Source of the DNA: Sinimarinibacterium arenosum
GTDB lineage: Bacteria > Pseudomonadota > Gammaproteobacteria > Nevskiales > Nevskiaceae
DNA length: 64,000 nucleotides
Assembly: GCF_005047655.1 (NCBI RefSeq)
Contig: NZ_SUKF01000001.1
Location: forward strand, 298,745 to 362,744
Direction of reading: 5' to 3'
The notes under the pieces are model-generated. The model was not told where the DNA came from, ran no database searches, and saw only the letters and a program-made list of their open reading frames with translations. Shown in pieces: positions 55,747 to 64,000 of this stretch; positions within the stretch are counted from its first letter, which is position 1, and each line of letters opens with the position of its first letter. Position numbers and translations under genes: made by a program.

Positions 55747-56154
55747 TCATTGCAGCGACAACAGGTAAGTGATGACGTCGCCCTTCTCAGCGGCACTGCA
55801 TTCACGTGCGACGACGTCACGGCAGTTGCGGCGGAACCATTTGTCGACCTTGGCCGGATCGGTCAGTCGTTGTGGATTGGCGGAGGGCGCCAGCGCGGCG
55901 ATGGGTCTGCCGGTGGCGGCATGGCGACCGTCATTGCGCGGGTCAGGGGTGTGGCAGGACGCACAGCTCCACTTCCCGCCGTGCTTGTCGGCGAAGAAGC
56001 GGCCGCCGCGTTCGGCCGAGAAGCCAGCAAATGCCGGGTCGTCCTGCCGTGCCTGGGATTCCAGCGGGGGCAGCAGGGTCGCTGGCGGCGCGGCCATTGC
56101 CGTGCCTGCCAGCATCGCGGCCAGAAGGCCCGCAAGCACTCGGATTCGTGTCAT
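55747..56154 (-). CDS. DUF1924 / SHP-type cytochrome c
   Basis: 135 residues. Signal peptide ends near TAMAAPP. One haem site, CASCH, and GFSAERGGRFFADKHGGKWSCASCHT match DUF1924 (sphaeroides haem protein group). SHP binds oxygen or NO at a labile sixth ligand and takes electrons from DHC. First gene of the module. The stop at 55747 may overlap the next start. Confidence 0.9.
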   Translation of the reverse strand: MTRIRVLAGLLAAMLAGTAMAAPPATLLPPLESQARQDDPAFAGFSAERGGRFFADKHGGKWSCASCHTPDPRNDGRHAATGRPIAALAPSANPQRLTDPAKVDKWFRRNCRDVVARECSAAEKGDVITYLLSLQ

Positions 56155-56287
56155 TTCGCAGCTCCGTGATGACTTTACGGAGGCGACGATAGGCGCCGAG
56201 TCTTAAATCAGGCTTAAGCCTCGCGGGTGTTACGGCGCAGCGCGATTCCAGGCGGCCCGGTTCGTCTTTCGTCTGGGGCGCGCTGCA

Positions 56288-56668
56288 TCAGCCGGTCAAC
56301 AGCGTCGCGGCCAAGGTCGCCAGGCCGAACAGTTCGAACAGATAGGTCGCGCCGGCGCCGATCCGGCGCGCATTGAATGCCACCGCCAACATGCCATAGG
56401 CATGAAGCACGCGCGCCAGCGAAAAACCGATGACCAGCACGGCCTGCAGTGTCGGCGAGGCCCGCAACAGACTCAGCGCCAGGATGACCAGCGCATAGAC
56501 AACAACGTGTTCAACTCCATTCAGATGTGCGCGGATCGCCTTCTTCAGCGAGATCAGGCCGCCGTCACCGTTGGCGACGCGCTCCTGTAGGCGCAGGCGC
56601 GAGACGTTCATGGCCAACAGCGTCAGCAGCAGAACGTTGAATAGAACGAACAGTCCGAACCACTGCAT
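56288..56668 (-). CDS. MAPEG-family membrane protein
   Basis: 126 residues, four helices. The ATG at 56668 has GGGAG 6 bases upstream. The MAPEG signature is seen in AIRAHLNGVEHVVVYAL and ARVLHAYGM. Family members are glutathione-dependent membrane enzymes, but bacterial ones are mostly uncharacterised. It lies 14 bases downstream of the dodecin gene. Confidence 0.85.
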   Translation of the reverse strand: MQWFGLFVLFNVLLLTLLAMNVSRLRLQERVANGDGGLISLKKAIRAHLNGVEHVVVYALVILALSLLRASPTLQAVLVIGFSLARVLHAYGMLAVAFNARRIGAGATYLFELFGLATLAATLLTG

Positions 56669-56682
56669 GGTCGCTCCCTGGC

Positions 56683-56895
56683 TCAGGCGGTCTCGACCCG
56701 GAAGCCGACTTTCAGCGTGACCTGATAATGCGCGACCTTGCCGTCGACGATATGGCCGCGGGTGTCGATGACCTCGAACCACTCCATGTGCTGGACCGAT
56801 CGCGCGCACTCGCGCAGGGCATTGTCGATGGCATCCTCAATGCCATTCCTGGACGAACCGACAATTTCCACCTTCTTGTAGACGTGGTCGGACAT
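56683..56895 (-). CDS. dodecin
   Basis: 70 residues with the full dodecin pattern: [23 protein letters not shown], Trp in [13 protein letters not shown] that stacks on flavin, and the closing [12 protein letters not shown]. Dodecins form hollow 12-mers that store flavin or CoA. AGGAG lies 8 bases upstream of the start. Likely co-transcribed with the MAPEG gene. Confidence 0.95.
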   Translation of the reverse strand: MSDHVYKKVEIVGSSRNGIEDAIDNALRECARSVQHMEWFEVIDTRGHIVDGKVAHYQVTLKVGFRVETA

Positions 56896-57054
56896 TTGCG
56901 CACTCCTGACTGCGGGTATGACGCCATGCTAGTCCGATTCGGCTTCGGACATCGACTGCAAGTGATAGGGCGTATTGATTGACGCTGGGTGTGATGGCGC
57001 CGCCGCCTGGAATCGTCGAGGATTGGCGTTTGACACCTGAATCGGGATGCTTTG

Positions 57055-58086
57055 ATGATGAAATCCACTTCACCCCCCGCGCCGCCGAATTCATCGCGCC
57101 GGTTGCTGGCGGGTGCGATTCAACTCGAAGCCGAGGTCGGCAACGTCGCGACCAATCTCGAGCGCATCGAGCGGCTGGTTGACGAGGTTGCCGCGCGCGG
57201 TGCCAAGCTGATCGCGATCCCGGAGTTCTGCACCTCGCGGCTGCCGTTCGATCCGCGTGCTCATGATGCGGTGCTGCCGGTCGATAATATTGCGGTCGAT
57301 CTGCTGCGGCGCCTGGCGGCACGGCATCACTGCCGGCTCGGTGCTTCGATGCTGATCGCCGAAGGCGGCGAGATCTACAACCGCTATCACTTCGTCGAAC
57401 CCGACGGCACGATCCACTGCCATGACAAGGATCTGCCGACGATGTGGGAAAACGCGTTCTACGGCCCGGGGCACGACGACGGCGTATTTGAAACCGGCCT
57501 CGGCGGCGTCGGTGTGGCGGTGTGTTGGGAGTTGATTCGCACGCAGACGGTGCGGCGGATGTTGGGCCGTATCGATGTCGCGGTGACCGGCACGCATTGG
57601 TGGACGATGCCGTCGAACTGGGGTTCGCCGGTTGACCGCGGACTGGCGGCACTGGGGCAGTACAACCGCTATCTGGCTGAAAATGCGCCGGCGGAGTTTG
57701 CACGGCGGCTCGGCGCGCCGGTGCTGCAGGCGTCCCATTGCGGGCGTTTCAGTACCGGCTTCATGCTGGCGCCGGGGCTACCCTGGTCGGCACCCTACGA
57801 CACCGAGTACGTCGGCTGTACCCAGATCGTCGATGCCGACGGTCATGTCCTGGCGCAGCGCCAGACCGCCGAAGGGCCGGGGGTGGTGGTGGCCGAGATC
57901 GAACTCGGTGCACATGCGCCGCGGGTGCCGCTGGAAGACCGCTACTGGATTCCGCAGTTGCCGCTGTTTCTGCACGCGTACTGGCATCAGCAGAATCTGT
58001 GCGGCAAGGCGTACTACCGCAGTCGCGGACGCGCCGCGGGTCTGTCTGCCGCAAGGCACCATGAAGCAACCAAGGGGGCGCGATGA
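57055..58086 (+). CDS. nitrilase-superfamily carbon-nitrogen hydrolase
   Basis: 343 residues from ATG 57055, with GGGA 7 bases upstream. The catalytic triad is Glu57 (IPEFC), Lys125 (HDKDLPT) and Cys157 (VCWELIR). The family hydrolyses amides or nitriles. There is no signal peptide. The Cys context CWELIR is not that of classic nitrilases (CWE-N), so the branch is unclear. It overlaps the next gene by four bases. Confidence 0.87.
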   Translation: MMKSTSPPAPPNSSRRLLAGAIQLEAEVGNVATNLERIERLVDEVAARGAKLIAIPEFCTSRLPFDPRAHDAVLPVDNIAVDLLRRLAARHHCRLGASMLIAEGGEIYNRYHFVEPDGTIHCHDKDLPTMWENAFYGPGHDDGVFETGLGGVGVAVCWELIRTQTVRRMLGRIDVAVTGTHWWTMPSNWGSPVDRGLAALGQYNRYLAENAPAEFARRLGAPVLQASHCGRFSTGFMLAPGLPWSAPYDTEYVGCTQIVDADGHVLAQRQTAEGPGVVVAEIELGAHAPRVPLEDRYWIPQLPLFLHAYWHQQNLCGKAYYRSRGRAAGLSAARHHEATKGAR

Positions 58087-58520
58087 ACGCTGCGGATTTC
58101 TGTTTGCTGGGTGCGGGGGTGTTCTTCCTGTCCGGCCTGCTGAGCGGGGTGTGGAAGTACCGCGCGATCATGACCTCGGAGCAGGCTCAGGCGCCCGTCT
58201 ACATCGATATCACACACCGGGCCAGCCTGATGTATGCGTTCTCGGCATTACTGCTGCGCGAGTTCGTGCCGTACTCGCCGTTGTCGGCGAGCGTCACGCT
58301 GTGGGTCGTCGCCGTGCCGCTGCTGTTCTTTGCTTCGGCGATCGTGACGTACATCGTGCACGGGGTGCTGCGCGATACCGACAATCAGCTGCGCCGGCCG
58401 CATGTGCTTGGACGGGGGCAGGTGTCCGGAGTCTTGATCGGTGGCTATATGGCGGCGCTTATCGCCGGTGAGATCGGTGGCTTTGCGATCCTGTTCTACG
58501 GTTTTCTGCGCGGTCTCTAA
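58083..58520 (+). CDS. four-helix membrane protein of unknown function
   Basis: 145 residues with four hydrophobic helices (about 7-25, 47-60, 69-95, 115-143). Conserved-looking residues are KYR after helix 1 and DIThRASLMY before helix 2. No family recognised. It begins inside the amidase stop (ATGA), so the two are coupled. Its stop overlaps the EamA stop on the other strand. Confidence 0.72.
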   Translation: MNAADFCLLGAGVFFLSGLLSGVWKYRAIMTSEQAQAPVYIDITHRASLMYAFSALLLREFVPYSPLSASVTLWVVAVPLLFFASAIVTYIVHGVLRDTDNQLRRPHVLGRGQVSGVLIGGYMAALIAGEIGGFAILFYGFLRGL

Positions 58521-59365
58521 GCCGCAGCTTTTGCGCGCGGGCGGATCACCAGGGCAATGCCCCCGAGAATCGCGATCGAAGTCAGCAACAGACGCGGGGT
58601 CAGCGCCTCGCCGAGCAGCACGATGCCGCCGATCGATGCCAGCACCGGAACGCTGAGTTGCACTGTGGCAGCACTGGTGGTGCGCAGCCCCGGCAATGCT
58701 GCGTACCACAGTGCGTAACCCAGGCCGGAGGTTATTGCGCCGGACACCGTAGCATAGAGGGCGCCGGTGGGATCAAACTGGACCTGCCTGAACATCACGG
58801 AGCTCAACAGGACTGCCATTGGGACCGTGCGCAGAAAATTGCCTGCGGTCGCCAGCGTTGGATCGCCGGTGCCGCGGGCGCGCAGCGAATACACGCCCCA
58901 GGCCGCGCCCGACGCCAGCATCAGCGCAGCATGGCCCAGTGGCGGGCGCGTCAGCCCGGGCAGCACCAGGCCGATCAGGCCAGCAACGGCGAGCAGCAGG
59001 CCCAGTGTCTGCTGAATGTGCAGGCGTTCGCCGCGCCGCAAGGCCGTGCCGATCATCGTTGTCTGTACGGCGCCAAACAGCAGTAATGCGCCGACGCCGG
59101 TGTCGAGGCCGATGTAGGCGTAGGACAGCAATGCGGCGTACGCAAACAACGCGGCGGCAGAGCCCCAGCTGCCACCGCTGCGTGCTGCAGCGTCGCGCCA
59201 GCGCAGGAGCAGCCACAACGCCAGCGCGCCGGAGATCAGACGCACGCTGGTGAAGCTGGTGGCGTCGATTGCGGTGTGTTTCAGTGCGGCACGACACAAC
59301 AGCGAATTGCCCGCGAAAGCGAGCATCGCCAGCAGCGTCAGCAACGCCGTTCGCGCCGGACTCAC
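58517..59365 (-). CDS. EamA-type (DMT) transporter
   Basis: 282 residues, ten helices in two EamA halves. GTG 59365 overlaps the AraC stop (GTGA), which sets the start; a longer frame upstream is in the AraC gene on another frame. The family exports metabolites such as amino acids or purines. Regulated by or co-transcribed with the upstream AraC gene. Substrate unknown. Confidence 0.88.
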   Translation of the reverse strand: MSPARTALLTLLAMLAFAGNSLLCRAALKHTAIDATSFTSVRLISGALALWLLLRWRDAAARSGGSWGSAAALFAYAALLSYAYIGLDTGVGALLLFGAVQTTMIGTALRRGERLHIQQTLGLLLAVAGLIGLVLPGLTRPPLGHAALMLASGAAWGVYSLRARGTGDPTLATAGNFLRTVPMAVLLSSVMFRQVQFDPTGALYATVSGAITSGLGYALWYAALPGLRTTSAATVQLSVPVLASIGGIVLLGEALTPRLLLTSIAILGGIALVIRPRAKAAA

Positions 59366-60402
59366 GAGGTCTTTGCGGCCGGCCGCGCTGCGCTGTGTGC
59401 CCGATAGACACTGGGCGCCTGTCCTTTCCAGCGCTTGAAGGCGTGGATGAAGCTGGAGGTCTCGGCGTAACCGAGCCGCGCCGCGATGTCCTCGATCGAC
59501 AGTCCTGCGGTACGCAGAAGCTCCTCGGCCAGCGCTTCGCGCACTTCGTCGACCAGAGCGCGGAAGCTGCTGCCCTCGTCGAGCAATTTGCGGCGCAAGG
59601 TGCGGGTGGTGACATGCAGCTCGGCGGCGATCGTTTCCATGTCCGGCATCTGTCCGGGGCGATGCAGCAGGCGATCGCGCACCTTTCCGGCAACGCCGTC
59701 GCGGCTGCGGCGCTCGCTGAGCAGCTTGCGGCATTGCGCTTCGCACAGCTCGGCGGTGATCGCGTTGGCCTGCAGAAGCGGCTGATCGAGGACGTCGGGT
59801 TCGAAGCTCGCGACGTTTCGAGCGGCGTCGTACTGCGCCTCGATGCCGAACAGCCGGGTGATGCTGTCGGCATACGAGGGTCGCGGAAACCGCAGCTGCA
59901 GGCTGCGCAGCGGCGCCGCGTGTCCGACCAGTTCACGCTGGATGGTCAGTGTCGCAGCGGCATCGCGTTCGACGCAGAAGCGACGCACATCGTCCGGAAT
60001 CTCATGATCGTCCAGCACCAGCCGTGTTTCCTCCGCGTCCTGCTCCAGCAGCATGCGGTTGAAGGTGTAAGTCAGATGCAGGTAACGCAGTGCGACATTG
60101 ACCGCGCTGCGGAAGTTGGGACTGGAGGTCAGTGCAAAGCCCCAGATGCCGTAGGTCGTCAGGTGATAGCGCGTGCCGGCAATCAGGCCCAAGGTCGGCA
60201 CCGCGGGCAGGGCCTGAACCACATTGCGGATCAGCTGCAGTTCCTGCCGCGCTTCGACTTCCGCCGTGGGTGCGCGTAGCTGGTCCGCAGTAATTCCAGT
60301 GTTCCGCAGCACGGTGTCCAGCGGCACGCCGTATTCGGCGGCCAGTTCGGCCAGCAGGCGTGCACTGACGATGCTACGGCGGAAATCCCAGGCGGCTTTC
60401 AT
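59362..60402 (-). CDS. AraC-family transcriptional regulator
   Basis: 346 residues. N-terminal arabinose-binding-like domain of the OruR/ArgR type (Arabinose_bd, about 20-200) and C-terminal double helix-turn-helix with MPDMETIAAELHVTTRTLRRKL and DIAARLGYAETSSFIHAFKRWKGQAPS. It sits between the transporter it overlaps and the divergent monooxygenase, either of which could be its target. Confidence 0.9.
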   Translation of the reverse strand: MKAAWDFRRSIVSARLLAELAAEYGVPLDTVLRNTGITADQLRAPTAEVEARQELQLIRNVVQALPAVPTLGLIAGTRYHLTTYGIWGFALTSSPNFRSAVNVALRYLHLTYTFNRMLLEQDAEETRLVLDDHEIPDDVRRFCVERDAAATLTIQRELVGHAAPLRSLQLRFPRPSYADSITRLFGIEAQYDAARNVASFEPDVLDQPLLQANAITAELCEAQCRKLLSERRSRDGVAGKVRDRLLHRPGQMPDMETIAAELHVTTRTLRRKLLDEGSSFRALVDEVREALAEELLRTAGLSIEDIAARLGYAETSSFIHAFKRWKGQAPSVYRAHSAARPAAKTS

Positions 60403-60564
60403 GTGAGCGGAATATGGCGATGTCCGAAAGTATCAAATTTCTGTCCCGAAGAGCCATCGTTTCATCGACGTGCGACCGCTAGGCTTGCGCCTCATTGCAC
60501 CGGGCCATCGGAGGCGGCGGTGCGTGTGGCGCAGGCGCAAACAAACCGAAACAGGTGCGGGAAC

Positions 60565-62043
60565 ATGAAAAAACACACGGCAATGGTCTGCATTATCGGG
60601 ACCGGCTTTGGCGGGCTCGGCATGGCGATCCGGCTCAAGCAGGAAGGCATCGACGACTTCATCCTGCTGGAGAAGGCGCACGAGGTCGGCGGCTGCTGGC
60701 GTGACAATCACTACCCGGGCGCGGCTTGTGACGTGCCGTCGCATCTGTACTCGTTTTCGTTCGAGCCGAAGACCGACTGGTCGCGCAAGTTTGCGCCACA
60801 GCCGGAGATCTACGACTACCTGCGGCACTGCGCGGACAAGTACGGACTGCGCTCTCACATCCGTTTCGGTACCGAGGTCGCGTCCGCGGCGTTCGATGCG
60901 GAACGCGGTGTCTGGACTGTGCGCAGTACCGATGATCGGGTGTTCGAGGCGCGCATGCTGGTATCCGCCTGCGGCCAGCTGAACCGACCGGCCTATCCCA
61001 AGGTTGAAGGCCTGGATGATTTCGCCGGTCCGCGCTTTCATTCCGCGCGCTGGGACCATGACGTCGATCTGCGCGGCAAACGTGTCGCAGTGATCGGTAG
61101 CGGCGCCAGCGCGATCCAGTTCGTGCCGCAGATCGCGAAGCAGGTTGGGCATCTGGATCTGTATCAGCGCACAGCACCGTATGTGATGCCGAAGCCGGAC
61201 CGGCGCTATTCAGTCATTGAGAAGCAGCTGTATTCGCACCTGCCCGCAGTGCAGCGGATGGATCGTATCGCGCAGTACTGGACGCATGAGGTCCGTGCCC
61301 TCGCGTTTACGCGGTTCTCCGGGTTGCTGAAGCCGTACCGCTGGCGCTTTCACAAGTATCTGCAGCGCAATATTCACGATCCGGCACTGCGGCAGCGTCT
61401 GGAGCCGGACTACCCGATTGGCTGCAAGCGGGTGCTGATTTCCAACGACTGGTTCGAGGCGTTGGCGCGGCCCAACGTCGAGGTCGTGACCGAAGCCATC
61501 GAACGTGTGACGCCGCGGGGCATCCGCACGCGCGACGGCCGGGAACATGCGGCCGATGTGCTGATTTACGGCACCGGGTTCCAGGCAACCGACTTTCTGG
61601 CGCCGATGCAGATCCGCGGGCTTGGCGGCGTGGAACTGAATGAAGCCTGGCGGGGCGGCGCGGAGGCGTATCTCGGCATGGCGGTCTCGGGCTTCCCGAA
61701 CCTGTTCATGCTTTACGGCCCGAACACCAATCTTGGTCACAGCTCGATCGTGTACATGCTCGAAAGCCAGATCGGCTACGTGATGCAGGCGCTTGAGAAG
61801 CTGCGTGCCGGCATGCGCTGGCTGGACGTCAAGCCGCAGGTGCAGCAGCGCTTCAACCGTGCGCTGCAGGAGCGCATCAAGCATACCGTCTGGGATCAGG
61901 GTTGCAGCAGCTGGTACAAGACGGCGGACGGCAAGAACACCAACAATTGGCCGGGCTTTACCTTCGAGTACCGGCGCAGCACGCGCACTCTGGACCCGGA
62001 CGCATACACGCTGGAGCCGACGACGTCAGCGGCGGCGGCCTGA
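60565..62043 (+). CDS. flavin-containing Baeyer-Villiger-type monooxygenase
   Basis: 492 residues from ATG 60565. FAD motif GTGFGGLG (12-19), NADPH motif GSGASA, and the Baeyer-Villiger fingerprint FxGxxxHxxxW at 153-163 (FAGPRFHSARW). The family inserts oxygen next to a ketone, for instance in cyclic ketones or steroids. Divergent from the AraC gene, 162 bases away. Substrate unknown. Confidence 0.92.
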   Translation: MKKHTAMVCIIGTGFGGLGMAIRLKQEGIDDFILLEKAHEVGGCWRDNHYPGAACDVPSHLYSFSFEPKTDWSRKFAPQPEIYDYLRHCADKYGLRSHIRFGTEVASAAFDAERGVWTVRSTDDRVFEARMLVSACGQLNRPAYPKVEGLDDFAGPRFHSARWDHDVDLRGKRVAVIGSGASAIQFVPQIAKQVGHLDLYQRTAPYVMPKPDRRYSVIEKQLYSHLPAVQRMDRIAQYWTHEVRALAFTRFSGLLKPYRWRFHKYLQRNIHDPALRQRLEPDYPIGCKRVLISNDWFEALARPNVEVVTEAIERVTPRGIRTRDGREHAADVLIYGTGFQATDFLAPMQIRGLGGVELNEAWRGGAEAYLGMAVSGFPNLFMLYGPNTNLGHSSIVYMLESQIGYVMQALEKLRAGMRWLDVKPQVQQRFNRALQERIKHTVWDQGCSSWYKTADGKNTNNWPGFTFEYRRSTRTLDPDAYTLEPTTSAAAA

Positions 62044-62071
62044 GCCCAGGGCCCGCCGCCGCTGGATTGAA

Positions 62072-62533
62072 CTACTGATCCCGCATCGGACGGTCCGCAC
62101 GTTTCGGCCGTTCCGGGAGGTCCGGGCGGTCCTGACGGCCATTGAAGCGCGGACCGACGCGTGGCACCCAGTCGGCGTCCAGTTCGGTGGCCTGATCCGG
62201 GGTGATCATTCCCGACTGCAATGCCTTGGCCACCACATTCTTGCGCGCCTGTTCGTGGACTTCGCGCATTGCCGCGCGATCGAGCTTGAGCGATTCATAA
62301 ATCGGTGTGGTACGCGGATCGCTGGTGTCCATCAGTTCGCTGAGCGCGGTGACGGATTGGCCGGTTTTCTGTGAAAGCGCCTCCAGCACGGCATTGCGCA
62401 TGATTGCGCCTTCGAGAGAGGGTGGACGGTGGCGTTTGGCTGGCGCCGCGTCGTCAGCGGCAAGCGCGCAGGTCGCGGATCCGGCCAGCATCAATGCGGC
62501 AACGAGGCCGAGTGAGCGTCTAACTGGGTACAT
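62072..62533 (-). CDS. small exported protein of unknown function
   Basis: 153 residues from ATG 62533, with GGAGA 6 bases upstream. Signal peptide ends near CALAADD. The mature part is helical and charged, with ARKNVVAKALQSGMITPDQATEL, and a Pro/Arg/Asp-rich tail. No family recognised. It is divergent from the sensor kinase gene and could be an envelope-stress target or partner of it. Confidence 0.65.
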   Translation of the reverse strand: MYPVRRSLGLVAALMLAGSATCALAADDAAPAKRHRPPSLEGAIMRNAVLEALSQKTGQSVTALSELMDTSDPRTTPIYESLKLDRAAMREVHEQARKNVVAKALQSGMITPDQATELDADWVPRVGPRFNGRQDRPDLPERPKRADRPMRDQ

Positions 62534-62686
62534 ATCATTCTCCATTCGGGGGGCAGCGCCAGCACCGTGTGGCGGCGTTGGACGACGTCAGCACGGTAAT
62601 CCTGAATTGTGGGAAAACCGTGTAGAAATCGCGGAATCTGTCTGCACAGCCGCGCCCGGGGGGAGTCACGCCACTATCATGGACGC

Positions 62687-64000
62687 ATGCGCTCGCCCTT
62701 GTTCTGGAAGCTGTTCGTTGTGCAGGTCTGTGCCGCCCTGCTGCTGGTCAGCGGGGCGCTGGCGATCCAGCGTGCGCACACAGCGCACAGCTTTTCCGAA
62801 TATGTCGAGTTGCAGCAGCGCGCGCAGATGCGCGAACTTGCCGAACGCATTGCCGAGGGCGTTGCCAGCGGCGATACGCTGATCGCTGCCGCACGCGAGG
62901 TGTTCCGTGAGGGGCGTCGCGCCGCGCGGCAACAACGCGATGCGAATGGGCCGCCGCCTCGCGCGGCGGCGCCGCCGGTGGGACCGCAGGGAAGGGCCCC
63001 ACTGCGCGTCGTGGATGGCGAGGGTCGCGCGATCATCGGCCAGGAGCGTCCATACCCTTCGCCTGGTGAGCCATTGCGCGAACCGATCGAGCTCGATGAC
63101 CGGACGATCGGCTACGTGGTGCACCCGCCGCTGCCGCAGAGCCCTGCCGGTGTCGACGATGCACGATTCTCGCAGCGGCAGACCCGTGCCGCGGTGCTGG
63201 TCGCGCTGGCGGCCGTCCCACTGGCGGCATTGTTTGCCGGCCTGATTACCGTGATGATCCTGCGTCCGATCCACACGCTGTCTGACGGCGTTTCGGCGCT
63301 GGCGCAGCGGCGCTTCACCACCCGCCTGCCGGTCAACAGCGGCGATGAACTGGGCCGGCTGGCGCAGGGGTTCAATCACCTGGCCGAGGCGCTCGAACGC
63401 TTCGATGCGCGTCAGCGCCAGTGGCTGGCCGACATTGCGCACGAACTGCGCACGCCGCTGGCGGTGTTACGCGGAGAGCTGGAAGCCGTGATCGATGGCG
63501 TGCGACCTGCCGACAATGCCAATGTCCGCTCACTGCACCAGGAATCGTTGCGCCTGACCGCTCTGGTCGAGGATCTGCACCTGTTGTCGAGCGCCGAGTC
63601 CGGGGGGCTGGCACTGCATCGTGAGCCAAACGACATCGCCGCGCTGGTGCGTGATACGGGACAGCGCTTTGCGGGCCGTTACGCTGATGCGGGTTACGTG
63701 CTGGAGATTGCAGTCGAGGATGACGACGCGCTGACTGCCGCTATCGATTTGCAGCGCATCGAGCAGGTGCTCGCAAATCTGCTGGAAAACGCGCTACGTC
63801 ACGCACAGCCGGGTCCGGTTGCCCTCCGCGCGTGTCGACGTGGATCCGGGATCGAAATCAGTGTCTGTGATGCCGGTCCCGGCGTGCCGGAGGCACTGCT
63901 GCCAAAGCTGTTCGATCGACTGTTCCGTGCCGACGTTGCGCGTGCGCGCGGGGGCAGTGGCCTCGGACTGGCGATCTGCCGTTCGATTGTCGAGGCCCAT
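62687..64000 (+). CDS. BaeS-like sensor histidine kinase, truncated by window end
   Basis: 438 residues seen; the 3' end is beyond the window. Two helices (about 8-26 and 168-192) flank a Pro/Arg-rich periplasmic domain. HAMP is followed by the H-box WLADIAHELRTPLAVL with His252. The ATPase has NLLENALRHA, DAGPGV, FDRLFRAD and GSGLGLAI. This matches BaeS-type kinases. No regulator gene precedes it, so one may follow downstream. The start ATG 62687 has no clear ribosome site. Confidence 0.9.
   Translation, partial: MRSPLFWKLFVVQVCAALLLVSGALAIQRAHTAHSFSEYVELQQRAQMRELAERIAEGVASGDTLIAAAREVFREGRRAARQQRDANGPPPRAAAPPVGPQGRAPLRVVDGEGRAIIGQERPYPSPGEPLREPIELDDRTIGYVVHPPLPQSPAGVDDARFSQRQTRAAVLVALAAVPLAALFAGLITVMILRPIHTLSDGVSALAQRRFTTRLPVNSGDELGRLAQGFNHLAEALERFDARQRQWLADIAHELRTPLAVLRGELEAVIDGVRPADNANVRSLHQESLRLTALVEDLHLLSSAESGGLALHREPNDIAALVRDTGQRFAGRYADAGYVLEIAVEDDDALTAAIDLQRIEQVLANLLENALRHAQPGPVALRACRRGSGIEISVCDAGPGVPEALLPKLFDRLFRADVARARGGSGLGLAICRSIVEAH

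Overview
The window is GC-rich, densely coded bacterial chromosome. Most genes abut or overlap by 1-8 bases, Shine-Dalgarno sites are visible at many starts, and I see no rRNA, tRNA, CRISPR array, insertion sequence or prophage. The gene set points to a free-living gammaproteobacterium: a BcsR/E/F/G-type cellulose system, a lexA-imuA-imuB-dnaE2 mutagenesis cassette, RdgC, QseBC-like two-component genes and a TonB receptor. The load of lipid/steroid-type enzymes would fit the Nevskiales/Solimonadaceae neighbourhood. That placement is an inference, not a phylogenetic result.

Layout. 1-5.7 kb: the 3' end of a TonB-dependent receptor, a small DUF6455 protein, and a DUF1214-sulfotransferase-SDR operon preceded by a perfect 18-bp palindrome. 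5.7-8.5 kb: a histidine kinase and a double-receiver response regulator. 8.8-13.9 kb: single genes (SnoaL-like protein, UPF0114 membrane protein, steroid 5-alpha-reductase-like enzyme, SET protein, transglutaminase-like protein, pseudouridine synthase, solute-binding lipoprotein). 14-19.8 kb: lexA-imuA-imuB-dnaE2 behind a consensus SOS box. 20-34.1 kb: a complete cellulose locus in two converging operons, bcsB-bcsZ-bcsC (+) and bcsR-bcsE-bcsF-bcsQ-bcsA-bcsG (-). BcsG implies phosphoethanolamine-modified cellulose.

34.6-41.2 kb: the most unusual block. A three-gene overlapping operon encodes a secreted protein with a phosphohistidine (PEP-utiliser) domain followed by an ATP-grasp domain, a penicillin-interactive-type serine hydrolase, and an Npt-type nucleotide transporter. 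It converges on a second serine hydrolase gene with one base between the stop codons. I propose, as inference only, that this is an envelope ATP-supply and phosphotransfer system. 41.4-43.9 kb: saccharopine-dehydrogenase-like reductase, SDR and histidine phosphatase.

44.1-49.7 kb: a DUF4382 lipoprotein divergent from a two-component system that is followed by an NHL-propeller lipoprotein and an Ig-like lipoprotein. 49.8-52.4 kb: rdgC, an ArsN2-ArsC fusion with an operator-like inverted repeat upstream, and a cold-shock gene with a clear terminator. 52.5-56.2 kb: the SHP/diheme cytochrome c/cytochrome b module with its QseBC-like regulators. 56.3-64 kb: MAPEG protein, dodecin, nitrilase-family amidase plus a four-helix membrane protein, an AraC-EamA pair, a Baeyer-Villiger-type monooxygenase, a small exported protein, and a BaeS-like kinase that runs off the window end.
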